Below, piece by piece: positions 48,290 to 60,295 of a stretch of DNA of 64,000 bases (its first letter is position 1; every line of letters starts with the position of its first letter). The notes under the pieces are model-generated. The model was not told the origin of the DNA. It searched no databases and saw only the letters and a program-made list of their open reading frames with translations. Source of the DNA: Narthecium ossifragum (lineage: Eukaryota > Streptophyta > Magnoliopsida > Dioscoreales > Nartheciaceae); the NCBI GenBank assembly GCA_963920575.1, contig OY986966.1, positions 24,891,717 through 24,955,716 on the forward strand, written 5' to 3'. Both the position numbers and the translations under genes were made by a program.

Positions 48290-48852
48290 GCCCAAATTAA
48301 ATAGTTTTTTGAAAATGAGGGGACTAAATTAATACTACTCAAACTTGAGCGAGTGAGAAATTGAAACTTACCGAAACTCGTGGTTAAAGGACTAAATTAA
48401 TACGATTTTAAATTCAGAAATGATTTGTGGCATGTGAATTTCACATGCCCATGTGGCATGTGCATTTCACATGTATATGAATATACATGTCTATCGGTAG
48501 TAGGCTACTGATAGGTATGTATCGGTAGTGAGATACCGATAGGTATGTATATGAATATACTTATCCCACTATCAATAGACATTTATATGAATCGGTAGCT
48601 GTATAATGTGAAGTGCACATACGTGACATGTGTATCAATCAGTGCTCTTTTAAATTTGAAAGACTAAATTAAAACTTTTAACCTAAATTTGAAAGACTAA
48701 ATTCTATATATATATATATATATATGAACTCAAACCCAAGTCACAGATCAACCTTGTACACATCTTTTAGTAAACTGACATTAAGCAGTGGCACTATTCT
48801 ACAGATGCTTTTCATCTGAACAATGAGGTAAAAGCTCTCACTAAAACAGGTC
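48290..48852. other. Spacer between RRP4 and the LINE, with palindromic repeat
   Basis: It contains a second cluster of palindromic repeats (48420-48610), with TGTGGCATGTG, GCATTTCACATG, ATCGGTAGT and CTACTGATAG words. A (TA)n run lies at about 48706-48725. No gene is seen. Confidence 0.5.
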
Positions 48853-48913
48853 TTTTTTTTTTTTGATTAGTTAAGCCATTGGCTAGAAAACCCAATCAAG
48901 GGCGCACAGCAAG

Positions 48914-51900
48914 CTAGGATCCAGGTGTAACAGGGACAGACCCCCCGTGCACGTCCTCCATCGCAACTCTAGAATAAAACAAATAAGCTTGGCGTGCCAG
49001 CCAGTCAGCATGGGAATTATCTTCTCTAGGAATATAGATAATCCCAGCCTCTACAAAGACGCGTAACTCCCACCATATGCTTTGCACAATGTCTCTGCAG
49101 TCTTCCGTCAGTGGCAAAGAGCCCTCAATCATCCGGACTCCAAATAGCGAGTCAGACTCGACCACCACCTGTCTGTATCCTCTATGAGCAGCTTCCTTGA
49201 CCGCCGCTAGGATGGCATGAAGTTCTCCTAGTAGCGCAGTACCAACCTTCTGGCAGCTCCCATCTGACCATATAATAACCCCTTCATCATCAATGCAGAC
49301 GACACCTAGACCAGCTTCACTCGCTGCAGGATAGAACGACCCGTCCGTTTGAATTCTAACGCCTCCGACGCGAGTCGCGACATACTTTCCTTTCTGCTGA
49401 ATGGAGGCCATATACTCCTTGACTTGCCAGATGATGAGTCGAGATAGATCGCGCGCGCTGTGTGCCTCCTCCCCTGCAACCAGCATGCATCTACTCTTCC
49501 AAATCCACCATATACCATAGGCGATGAGCGAATTTTCCTTCTTAACCATTTCTTCCTTCCGCGATCTGCGCAGTAGCTCAAAACACACTTCAAGGCTCAG
49601 GACGGTGGTGAGAAGACTGGTGCCGGCAAGAACCCTCTCCCAGACCTCCTGAGCATAACGGCAATTGAAGAGAAGATGGTCAACGTCTTCATCCTCGAGC
49701 TTGCACCGGAGACATTCTCTCTCGGACGTGAGACACAGGTGCCAAAGCGCAAGCTTGGTCGGAATCTTACCATGTTGGAGCTTCCAGAGAAAGTGCTTGA
49801 CGCGAGGCCCCGCCGGCGCTCTCCACACGCTTTTCCATTGTTGGAACTGCTGATCATGCTTGGCACTCTCAAGGTGCTCAAGCATCTGGTACGTAGAAGA
49901 GGATGTGATTTTCCCATCCTTTGTCCAAGTCCAGCGCGGCGAAGAGCTCACTGCATGATGCAGCGGAATGGCCAGGATTTCTTCAACCATGGCTGGATGG
50001 AAGTAAAGGCCAAGCTTTTGCACGTTCCATTGCTCCTCCTCAGTTATCAGGTCGCCTACCGTCATGCCCTGAACCTCATCATTGAACGCCATTAAGGCCG
50101 GAATTCTGCTCAGTGGACCATCTCCTATCCACCAATCTTGTACAACATTAGCGCGGCACAGCTTTGACGGCACCCACCTCAAGCCCCTTCTCAGTAAATC
50201 GGAAGCCTTGCATATAGAGCGCCATAAACTAGAAACAGGGCCCGTACCTCGCAAGGAAGGAAGAGTGTTGCTGCTCCTGTACTTGGCCCGGCAGAGTGAT
50301 GTCCATATGGAGTCTGGAGACTCTATGAATCGCGCAGCTCTCTTCATCCTTAATGCAATCTGCCAGCGCCTGAGATTTTTGATGCCCAGGCCTCCTTCCA
50401 TTTTGTGTTGACAAACAACATCCCAAGCAACTGTTGAGAGCCCTCCCATGTTTCCTTGCCACAAGAACTTGCGTGCTAATCCCGCAATTTTGTTGAGGAT
50501 GGAGACCGGGGTAGGGACGGAGGTCATGACAAATACCGGTAAGGCTTGTAGAACGGATTGGATGAGAACTACACGCCCTGCCGCCGCCTTGATCGGATTC
50601 CGCCAGTTGGAGAGCTTCCGCTGGACAGCATCGAGGAGGAAGGTGAAGTCCTTAGCAAACACTCTGCGGGAGTCCAGAGGTACTCCAAGGTATCTCCAAG
50701 GTTCTTTCTTCTCAGAAAAACCTAAGAGCTGCGAGAGCATACGTCTTCGAGGAACAGAGGTGGAGGGGGAGAACTTGATGCTCGATTTATCCGGGCTGAT
50801 TTGCAAACCTGACAACCTCTTGTAACGGCGTAGCACATTGATAAGCTTCTTCGCTTGTTCACGTCGTGCCGTAGTGATGAAGAGACAATCATCAGCGTAG
50901 AGAAGGTGGCTAATTCGGAGTGACGAGTTGGGGTAGGTGACTCCCTCGAGCGCAATAAGAGGAACTCGGACCAACCTTGTGAGAACCTCCTGAGCAATGA
51001 TGAAGAGGTAGGAGGAGATGGGATCTCCCTGGCGAAGACCTCTAGCAGCAGGGAAGAAGCCATTAACTCTTCCGTTGATAAGGAGTGAGAATCGAGTGGT
51101 AGTGATGCACTCCATCACCCAATTAATCCATTCCTCCGGGAAGGCCATTTGCTTCAGAACACGCTTGAGGAAGGTCCAGCTAACCGAATCATATGCGGCT
51201 TTGATGTCGACCTTGACTGCCATTAGAGCCTCGCTACGTGGTGCTTTCCGCAAGGTGTGGAGAACCTCATGTGCTGCTCCAATGTTGTCCTGGATGCAGC
51301 GACCTTGGATGTAAGCCGATTGCTCGACGCTGATAACCTCTGTAGTGCACCCTGCATACGTCTAGCGAGGATAGACGAGATGAGTTTGTAGCAAACGTTG
51401 CAAAGGCTGATCGGACGGAATTCTTTGATGCGGCGTGGGTTAGAACACTTGGGCACGAAAGCAATGAAAGTATTGTTCCACCCAACGGGCATCCTGCAAG
51501 AACGGAAGAAATCTTGAATCAAGTTAACCACATCCTGTCCAACAACCTTCCAATGTTCGCAAAAGAACTCGACGGTGAGCCCGTCCGAACCTGGGGAGCG
51601 ATCCTTGCCCATGGTGTGAAGAACGTCAAGGATTTCTTCTGACTCAACTGGTGCAAGAAGAGTCGCCTTGGCCTCATCAGAAAGCAGGGGAAGTGTAGGG
51701 AGGGGAGTATCTGTACTTCCCGTGTCCGCTGCCCATAGTGTTTGATAGTGACCAAGGAAGAGATCAACGATTCCTTCTTGATCCGTCACAACATCCCCAT
51801 TGTCAAGTACTAGCTCCTTAACCTTAGAGCAAGAGATCCCGGATTTGGTGCTTTGGTGGAAAGAGTGTGAGTTCCTATCCCCTTCAGTGACCCAAGTTCT

Positions 51901-52962
51901 GCGTCTATGTTGGGTCACGTAGGAGTCTTGTTGCACCTCCAGTGCAGCAAGTTGATTCTCAAGACTCCTCATACGCTGCTCCTGCACAGTAGATAAGGGT
52001 CCAATTTCCTCTTCGAGATAAAGGCTGTGCAAGTGCTGCTCCAGGTGGCCATGGACATTGACAATGTCACCTTCGTCCTGTCTAGACCAGTTCTTGACAA
52101 GTTTCCGGAGTTCCTTTATGCGACCATGAAACGCATATTGAGCAGAGCCGCGTCTCGTTCTCCGCCACGCTCTGGTTACTCCTTGCTTGAATGAGGGGTG
52201 GGTATTCCAGATGTGCTGCAAACGGAATGGAGTTGGTCCAGGGGTCAGCTTCTCAGGCTCCAGGAGAAGGAGGAGTGGTCGATGATCTGATTTGTGATAG
52301 GGTGAGTGGACAATCTCAGCATGAGGGAACCAGTCACGCCATTGTGGATTGGCGATCGCTCTGTCAAGCCGCTCGAGAATTCTAGCCCTGCCTGATTGGC
52401 GATTGGACCAAGTAAAGGATGGCCCTCTGTAACCAAGGTCAATGAGTCCATCCTTGAAGATGAAAGATAGGAACTCAGTAACTGAAGTATTGTATCTGAA
52501 AGGTTTCCCTCCTCGCTTCTCATCAGAGTTCGCAAGCACATTGAAATCACCCAGCATAAGGTGAGGCCATCCGCTGCCATTCAGATTGGACAGCGTATCC
52601 CAAAGAATTCTGCGATCTCTACCCCGCCGCGCTGCATACACGACAGAGATGAACCATTGTCCAAGGCCTTTAGAAGTGACTACTCCATGTATGGCCTGCT
52701 CAGTATAATGCTCGAAATGCACTTGGCCAACATCTCCTTTCCACATAGCAAGAATTCCGCCATGGCGACCTCTAGACGGTAGCAAGTAAGTCCTCCAACA
52801 AGTGCCCAATCTTCTGGATATAAACTCCATATTGGCTTCCACCACGACAGTCTCGAGCAGGAAGAGGAAATCTAGATTATGCTTCTTAATGAGGCGGCGG
52901 CAAGCACTGACCGCTCTTATTGGGCCAAGTCCATAGCAATTCCACGCCAGGGCTTTTAACAT
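48914..52962 (-). pseudogene. LINE ORF2 (APE endonuclease, RT, RNase H), one frameshift
   Basis: The first segment starts MLKALAWNCYGLGPIRA. It carries the APE-type endonuclease with catalytic motifs WNCYG, LLET, MLGDFNVL and KSDHRPL. Next comes the start of the reverse transcriptase (FVPKCSNPRRIKEFRPISLC). Near 51340 a one-base loss shifts the frame, inside CTACAGAGGTTATC. In the new frame the RT continues with QSAYIQGRCIQDNIG, VDIKAAYDSVSW and the catalytic LLYADDCLF. A zinc-binding zf-RVT segment follows (RVKHFLWKLQHGKIPTKLAL). The C-terminal RNase H has IQTDGSFYPAA, GELHAILAAV, VVESDS and NSHADWLA. All visible catalytic residues are intact. Confidence 0.9.
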
Positions 52963-54845
52963 GGGTCACCGGAGTCGCGGGGATGCTCGTCCCCAGGGGC
53001 TAACAACCTACACCGTTTGGGCTGGCTCTCAGTTGGATAAGGTGTAGCTGCATCCATATCAATATCCATTCTTGGCGGGGTGTACCCTGGTGGTATTGCC
53101 CTGTCACAAGGATCATCTTCTACCTCCTCCATGTCCTCCCCGTTTCCCGGTGCGAGTGACTGAGTGCCAATAGCCAGAGCCTGTTTGAGAGAGGAAACTC
53201 CTTCTTGATGGATGCTGATCATGGTCTCCTCATCCATATCCTGGTTCACGTCGTCAAAAGTCTTGTATCCACGAGGGACAACGAGGGGACCTGGGCGGTT
53301 GCCCCTGTTTCTCTCGCGTGCGTACCAGCCGACCTCATGCAGGGACAGTGCGGCGAGCTCATCATCGTCCATGTCCGCCATCGTGATGGAAATCGGGTTG
53401 AACCGGTTAGCATTTGTTTTGGGCCAGGGCTTCTTATTTTGGCCAGTGACCTGAGCCCAAGAGCTTGGGCCAGCCCGTTGTGGGCCTTTCCCTTTAAAGG
53501 GGGCTAGGGCACCATCGTGAGGAATCCCAGAGACGCCGCCGTCCTCCCGCTCTCCAACCCTTGCTCGTGGTCCCCCTTTAGCGCCGCCGCCTGTCGCGAT
53601 CCCAATGTCCAGCCGTTGCGTATTGTCTGTGCCACGTCCCCGACCAGCCTCTGCACCAGGGCCTGCAGTCGTATGCGTAGCTGTCTTTTGCTGAGGTGGC
53701 GCACAATTTGTCGTATCGTGGTGCTGAGCTGGAGCGGGCCGTACCACTCCGTCGTCCTCTTCGTTGTGCCTTGTGCGGGACGCCGGTGCCGGAGCCCGCT
53801 CCCCCCTTGTTGTTGTTGGAACATCCCCTCCTTTTGCCGGAGCGCCGGGTTTCTTCCATCGACGGCGGTTTTGAACGGTGTGCCACGCACCTGGGATCCT
53901 GTTCTCCGGTTCCTTAGGTAGGTCTTCTTCCATACACATCATCTCCGGTGGGCTAGAAGACCCGCCAGTGAATACAGGGGTTTGGTTGCCGTCTACATTA
54001 GGGATCTTGACGCCATTTTCTGCTTGTTTGTGCACAGGATGGTGGGCCGTCGGGCATCTGGTCTCAAGGTGTCCCAATAGCCCACACCCATCACAGATGG
54101 CTATGTTTTCATAGACGAATGGTTGGAGGAAGAAGTCGTTCTCGCCACGCTGCAGGTATGTGCCTATGCATGCTGGGAGTGTAAGGTCAACCTCGACACA
54201 TACGCGAGCGTACTTACATCTATCCGTGAACTTGGTGACAACATCAATGGCCAGCGGGGTGCCGACGTCGGAGACCATGTCGAAGATAGCTTCACGATCA
54301 AAGTATTCCGGTGGGAGGTCTGGGATTCGAATCCAGAGAGGCGCTTTGGTGAACGCCTAGGCCAACGGACGGAAGCAATTTCTCCATCGAATCAGTGACA
54401 AGGTGAGGCCATCTACCATCCAAGGACCTCCCGTTAGAACTCTTATCATATCTTCTTCCGAATCAAACTTGAAAGCGAAGACTCCCTGTGCCATGTCAGT
54501 GACGAGGAAGGGAGCGTCGGTGCGCCACAGTCCAGCCAGTCGTCGACGAAGGAACTCAATCCCTACCCGTCCGCCAACAAACCGTCCGAAGAGGGTATGG
54601 CTCCATTTGCTTCTCAGGCGGTGGAGGAGAGCTGGTGACATGGGTGTCCTCCCCAGTCTAAATTTTCCCAAACTTTTCATCTCTATCTCATCGGCTAACT
54701 CAGCGCCACTCATTATCGCAGATGAGGTGAAAACTGCTGGGTTGACACGGTGGTTCTGGCGGGCAGGCTGGTGTCCCGCCGGTCGTGGCGGTGGTGGTGG
54801 TGGGGCGAGGTGATTCAGGTCAGGTGGCTCTTTCACTCCTCCCAT
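52956..54845 (-). pseudogene. LINE ORF1 (gag-like, DUF4283 and zinc knuckle), one nonsense codon
   Basis: The frame runs 630 codons from MGGVKEPPDLNH, broken once by an in-frame TAG at about 54357-54359 in FRPLA*AFTKAPLW. The N-terminal part resembles the DUF4283 domain (LRSKWSHTLFGRFVGGRVGI ... FDSEEDMIRVLTGGPWMVDG). After the stop comes a CCHC zinc knuckle, CDGCGLLGHLETRC, which fits Cx2Cx4Hx4C. The C-terminal half is low-complexity Pro/Arg/Gly-rich. The protein would coat LINE RNA. The frame ends by overlapping the ORF2 start in ATGTTAA, so ORF2 may depend on termination-reinitiation. Confidence 0.85.
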
Positions 54846-54855
54846 TTTCTCTGCA

Positions 54856-55038
54856 CTATGAAAACTGCTGCAGCCAAATGTTGCAGCAATTGAGAAACTA
54901 GTGGAAAAGAAGGATATAGCAATCTATCCTAATGTTCCAAAAGGCTGTGTGAAGGGAGCCAGAGCCACTCGGCAGGAGAGAATAGCTCAGGCTGCTGCTG
55001 TATTGCTGCTGGATGGTATTATTTGTAGCCACCTCCAA
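54856..55038. other. Unassigned open stretch between LINE and SRP54 remnant
   Basis: On the plus strand a frame without stops from 54862 to past 55030 reads LLQPNVAAIEKLVEKKDIAI, then YPNVPKGCVKGARATRQERI. The composition looks protein-like but I do not recognise the family. On the minus strand this would be SRP54 3' UTR. It could be a fragment of another gene or chance. Confidence 0.3.
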
Positions 55039-56205
55039 TCATGCCATTGGGCCCATCTGCTTCATCCAGTTCTGAAGGCCTCCAATTCCACCAATCTGCT
55101 TCAGCATCTGTGGTGGGAGGACCTTGCTCATCTGTTGAGCATTCATGTTTCTGGAGAGAGCGCTCATCTCGCCCCTCTTTGATATCTTGAGGCCCTTCTT
55201 CTTGCTCTACAAAGTGCTTGTATTGGTTTAATATCTCCATTACTTCCGTAGGAGGCCTACCAGAACCTCTAGCTATCTGCACAACACTAGACTGATTTAT
55301 AAGCTTATTAGGCTTTGTACTGTCCAACTCTGCATTGTTAACAGGAATAGAGAGATAAAAAGTGAGGCATGGAGAAATTTCAGACTCTTGTATCCTACTT
55401 AAATGCTGGACCAGAAATATAGATTATCCAGAGCCAAACAAACCCAATTGCAGGTACTCGTGTCTCTGGACAAAGATTAATGTTACCTGCATTTGTCATA
55501 GAATCCTTCATTGTCATATAGCGCTTTATCTTAGCCCGGGTTTCTTCCTCATGGCCCTTGGGAATCAATTCTGCAATAAATGCAGGCAACATGGAGTGCA
55601 TCTGCTTGCCACAATCATTTCATGGCCAGCTTCAAAAAGTGCAGAAAAACACAACAATCTTAGAATAATCTCTGATATACGTAGAGGACCATCAATAATG
55701 TCTCCTCTGAAAGAGACTTGCAATTGCAAGGGAGCTTGCCCAAAGTGAGTGACAAAACAAAAGGTCCGGTGCACACATACACAAAACGCTTCCCTGACCC
55801 AGAACCTCGAAGAATGTCAAAGGCAGATGCATATCGCACAAAGTTGATCATTCAACATTTTTAATAGGATGAAATGTTGCAATTTTATGAGATAATAATA
55901 TGGAAAGCTATACTAATGTGCTCAATTGTTATACCTGGTCTATGGCCATCTCTAATGTGTACTGAAAGTACTCATACATTAGTCGAAGGGTGAAGCTTCC
56001 TTCAGCTTCTGCAGAAGCTCAGGTTGTTGATCGGTAGGAACAACTTCATGAATTTTGTCCATCAACCCAGCCCAATCACCCATACCTACAAACAAAACAT
56101 GCAAAGCAGTGTAAATTGAAAATACTTATACATAAAGTAGGAATTATAAGAAATACACACACTGAAGGCTCATCCAGAAGACGGTTCACAAATGGTTTGA
56201 CATCA

Positions 56206-56340
<135 letters not shown>

Positions 56341-57647
56341 TCAAATTAGAGAGAGGCAGTCGCTAAAAAATCAAGCAACTCAATAAGGCCCTATAACCGT
56401 GGATCCAAAGCATGCTTGAAGTCCACAAAAATTAGTTTGCTGAGGGATTGATAGAGGGTCAAAAAACTGTAGATGTGTTAATTGGAATAATAATATGCAG
56501 GACCTGGGTATCTATATTTTGTGACACTTTATTTAAACGATCCTCATGTTGAAAAATATAGATAAAAAGTTACTGACTAACTCGAACTTTAGACCCTCTT
56601 TATTATGTAACCTTGTATTAAGTGGACCAACTGGTTCTATGATTCGCCCCGTTCATTTTATCGAGCATTTGAGTATGTAAAAATTAAAAGCATAATGTTG
56701 ACGAATTAAGATACCATCTTCACCTAGATCAGCTAGGATTCTGAGTGCGTTTTGGAAGGTTGTTTCCAATCGAAAGCATACAAATGATTTAGTAGATGCT
56801 CTACTAGCTGCCATGCTATGTTTAAAAATACAGCTATTTAGCAAAAGTAAAGTAGAAATCAGATGCCAACTAATAAAGGATAGAAGTAATAGGGTCCACT
56901 GATGGTTGTGAAACTTTGACTACTACTTCTAGAAGCCTTCTCAATAGAGTCGTGCTCTCACCAAAAACAAATTGGAGAAAGAATGCTGGATGTAAACATA
57001 ATTGGATAAGTTTCACATATAAAAGAATGAGTTCAATAGTGATCCAAATCATCAGCTTACTCGCTGAGTATAACTTAGAAATCTGTTTATCCCATTATCG
57101 CTTGTACTATAATGCTAAAGAATCTCTAAACCTCAGCAGACTAATTCAGCTGTGCAAAATGAAGTATATAGCCACCACCAATCCAAATATGGCGCATCAA
57201 TAACGAATCATTTATGAAGTGAACACATACACATGCGTAAAGGTGAAATCCCAAGTATAGAGTGAATTCCAGTAGTTATTTTAAACCAGAATCAAGATTA
57301 TTTTCAAAGCCTTCACTATCAGAATCACATACCAGTACTGCCAAACTTCTACTAGTATATTTGCACAGAGAAGTAGACCATTGAGAACTAGCACTTGATG
57401 CTGGTTTCTTAGTATAGTGGTAGTCTGTTTGATGGCCTTTTCTAAATTAGAGGATGATGGATATTCCATGACTGAAACCAAAAAGTTTTCAATTTCAAAA
57501 CCATCAAGCAATTAATGGCCCTTTCCTTTCTTGAGAAAGATAGTTAATAGTATCCGAATAGGAGAACAAATTCGCATAAAAAACAAAGGTCCATATTTCA
57601 AAGAGAAAATCATCAAACACAGTTCTGTCTATAAATGATGATACTTA

Positions 57648-58048
<401 letters not shown>

Positions 58049-58221
58049 TCAAGAGGAGTTGCCTTGAACAAACTATTTCAGATCATAAACAATCACCAGA
58101 GCCCAAACAGTCCAAGCTACTTTGTTTACCAACATTCAAAGCATATTGCTTTAATTAAAAAATCAAACTACTCTAGTAAAGCATAAATGTTGTACCTTCC
58201 ATAGTAAGGTATTTTAATTTA

Positions 58222-58401
<180 letters not shown>

Positions 58402-58536
58402 TTAACTCCTGAAAACAGAATTTTCTCGAATGCAGGTTTATCAGAGGCAAATGAAGTTCTGGATCAAATCTTTGGAATATACAGTCTATTTATACCATCA
58501 AGAGGTCAACTCAAGCACATAACACACCAGTACCAA

Positions 58537-58690
58537 TGCGGTGGTGTAGTGTTTAAGGTTTGTAACTTTCTGCGCGGGGTCTTGGTTTGAATCCTCTGTT
58601 CAAGGAATGTGTGATTGTCTGGGTATTTATCCCCACAAACCCAAGGTAAAAGGCTAAATCTCTTCAATAAAAAAACCAGGCGCATACAAC
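58537..58690 (+). mobile_element. SINE, same family as at 10703, in SRP54 intron 2
   Basis: It starts GCGGTGGTGTAGTGTTTAAGG (A-box-like) and contains GGTTTGAATCC (B-box-like). It continues with GGGTATTTATCCCCAC as in the 10.7-kb copy, and ends in CAATAAAAAAA. Alignment by eye with the other copy extends over the full length with roughly three-quarters identity. A target duplication was not clearly found. Confidence 0.75.
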
Positions 58691-59439
58691 ATCCATGATG
58701 ATTGTAGCGAAAAATATATGTTGACAATTACATCAGAAGTAAACTTGTTAACAAACTACCCATGTCCATGGGCAACACCAAAATTAGTTCACAATGCTAA
58801 AAGAGAGACTAGTCTCCTGTGACTTTTTCGGAGTTTGTTTCATTTTCCTTTGGGCTATATGATTGCATATGAAGAGGCACCTTGGGAATTTAAAAGCATA
58901 ATCCTGATAATTCCACAATGTGGTCTCTCGCACCTTCAAGGATTAGTAAATCTTTAAACACTAGGACTTTCATGTCTTATCTTCTAATAATAATAACTCT
59001 AAGTTTACAGCCTTGCAAAGATCGATGGTTTTCCCTCTTCATCTAAAAACATTCCATGCTTTGGAGGAACTTTAGAATATCACACTCAATTAGACGAGTT
59101 CCAGCAGTGGGACTGGACTTACGTAGAGGAGGTATACCCTTATTTCCCTTTTATTTCGCTTTTAAAACCCTTTACACATACTTGGTAGGGCAAATAACAC
59201 TTTACTACCCTCTAATTTAAGAAATGTTCAGTTTAGACCCTATGTTTTAAAACCGCTCAAAATAACCCTACATTACCAAAACCATTGGATTTACTATCGA
59301 ATACCCAACGGCGTTAAAGTCAATAGACGGTAAATAGGCGTTAAGTCTTGGATCTAGCGACGCGACCGTTGATGACGACGTCGACGGCGAGGGACTCCTG
59401 GGAACCATTCGATTTACTACCGAGATGCAGTGGATGATG

Positions 59440-59853
59440 TAAGGATCGGGGATGAGGTGGGCGCCGCAGAAGGCTGAGATGTCGAGGGAAGTGATGAGGG
59501 CGGGGATGAGGTGGGCGTCGCAAGAGGCGGCACGGGCGTGGAGGAAGGAGTCTAGGACCTCGCGGCAGAGCATCGGGATGTGGAGATGGTCGGGGAGGAA
59601 GTGGGAGAAGTCGGAGAGGAGGTTCGAAGGGGGAGAGGAGGTGCATGCGAGAAACCCGACGGTCGATGAGGGAGGCGAGGAGGGAGAAGTCGGTGAGCAT
59701 GGAGAGAGGGATGGCGCCGCCGCAGGGAGAGCGCTCGAATAGGTGAGTGGAGATGCTGGCGGTAGCGAGGGACTCAGCAGCGCAGCAGCTGTCGGGGCCG
59801 CCACCGATGACGGCGGCGCGGAGCTTGTCGGCGGGGGGAGGGGAGGAGAGCAC
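59440..59853 (-). pseudogene. Captured geranylgeranyl reductase (CHLP-type) fragment
   Basis: On the minus strand, KLRAAVIGGGP is the FAD-binding Rossmann start. CGGAIPLSML and LIDRRVSRM follow, all in one frame. A frameshift then moves the homology into a second frame with CREVLDSFLHARA. These match the N-terminal third of plant geranylgeranyl diphosphate reductase, the plastid enzyme reducing geranylgeranyl groups for chlorophyll and tocopherol. Residues after GGGP are altered (DSCC for the usual AG-rich loop). The transit peptide and the C-terminal two-thirds are missing. Confidence 0.8.
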
Positions 59854-59929
59854 GATGGCTCAAGTACCGGTCTCGAATAGCCCGTGTTGGCGCCGTCCGC
59901 CCTCTGGTAACTTTGCTCTCCCATCCCGA

Positions 59930-60115
59930 TCCCCAGCTCTAGGAGCAGGGCGTCACCGCCATCCTCAACCTCTCTCTCTCTGCGACGAGAACAAGGACCT
60001 CATCGCCTCCGTCGGTGCTATTAGTCCCCTCGTCCGTGCCCTCAAGACCAGATCCCCCGCCGTCCGCGAGAACGCCGCCTGCACCCTCCTCTGCCTCGCC
60101 CAAGTCGACGCGACG
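59930..60115 (+). pseudogene. Captured ARM-repeat (U-box/PUB-type) fragment
   Basis: Plus-strand codons give LSLCDENKDLIASVGAISPL, then VRALKTRSPAVRENAACTLL. This is one and a half armadillo repeats of the type found in plant U-box E3 ligases and related ARM proteins. Upstream, EQGVTAILNLS is in another frame, so a small indel in the CTCTCTCTCT run broke it. Downstream, LKLAIDALSHPD continues in a shifted frame. Confidence 0.75.
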
Positions 60116-60156
60116 ACCTCAAGCTCGCAATCGACGCACTCTCACATCCCGATCCG

Positions 60157-60295
60157 GGCTACCTCATGGAGCACCCCTTCGTCGAGCTCGTACGAGACGA
60201 AGTCCTTGGTGTCGTAGACCATGGCGATGCCGGCTTGGTCCTCATTCTTTGAGCCGATGACGGTGCGCCAAGCGGAGTCAAGATCCGAGCAGTGG
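60157..60295 (-). pseudogene. Captured acid invertase (GH32) fragment
   Basis: On the minus strand, SDLDSAWRTVIGSK, EDQAGIAMVYDTKDFVSYEL and EGVLHEVARIGM match the WR-x-V-x-GSK and following segment of plant vacuolar/cell-wall invertase, just before its MWECVDFYP motif. That motif and the catalytic WMNDPNG and RDP motifs are absent. Capture length is about 45 codons. Confidence 0.75.

Larger units (their letters stand above)
48853..54850 (-). mobile_element. L1-type LINE retrotransposon, nearly full length
   Basis: Read on the minus strand, ORF1 (gag-like) and ORF2 (endonuclease, reverse transcriptase, RNase H) are followed by a short 3' UTR and a 12-base poly(A), seen as T at 48853-48864. 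The order and domains match plant L1-clade LINEs with a C-terminal RNase H. Only one nonsense codon and one frameshift were found over ~5.9 kb, so insertion is probably recent. The 5' border is approximate. The flanks CACTAAAAC (3' side) and CACTATGAAAAC (5' side) are only vaguely alike, so the target duplication is unresolved. Confidence 0.9.

Noticed and set aside
53504..53921. Plus-strand frames of 100-136 codons inside the LINE
   Set aside because: They lie antisense to the LINE ORF1 coding sequence and mirror its Pro/Arg-rich codons.
48840..54870. Target-site duplication of the LINE (CACTAAAAC versus CACTATGAAAAC)
   Set aside because: The two words differ by insertions and the true 5' end of the element is unknown, so the similarity may be chance.
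58537..58620. Possible tRNA gene from A- and B-box-like motifs
   Set aside because: No cloverleaf with acceptor and anticodon stems could be formed. A second copy with a target duplication and an A-rich tail shows it is a SINE.
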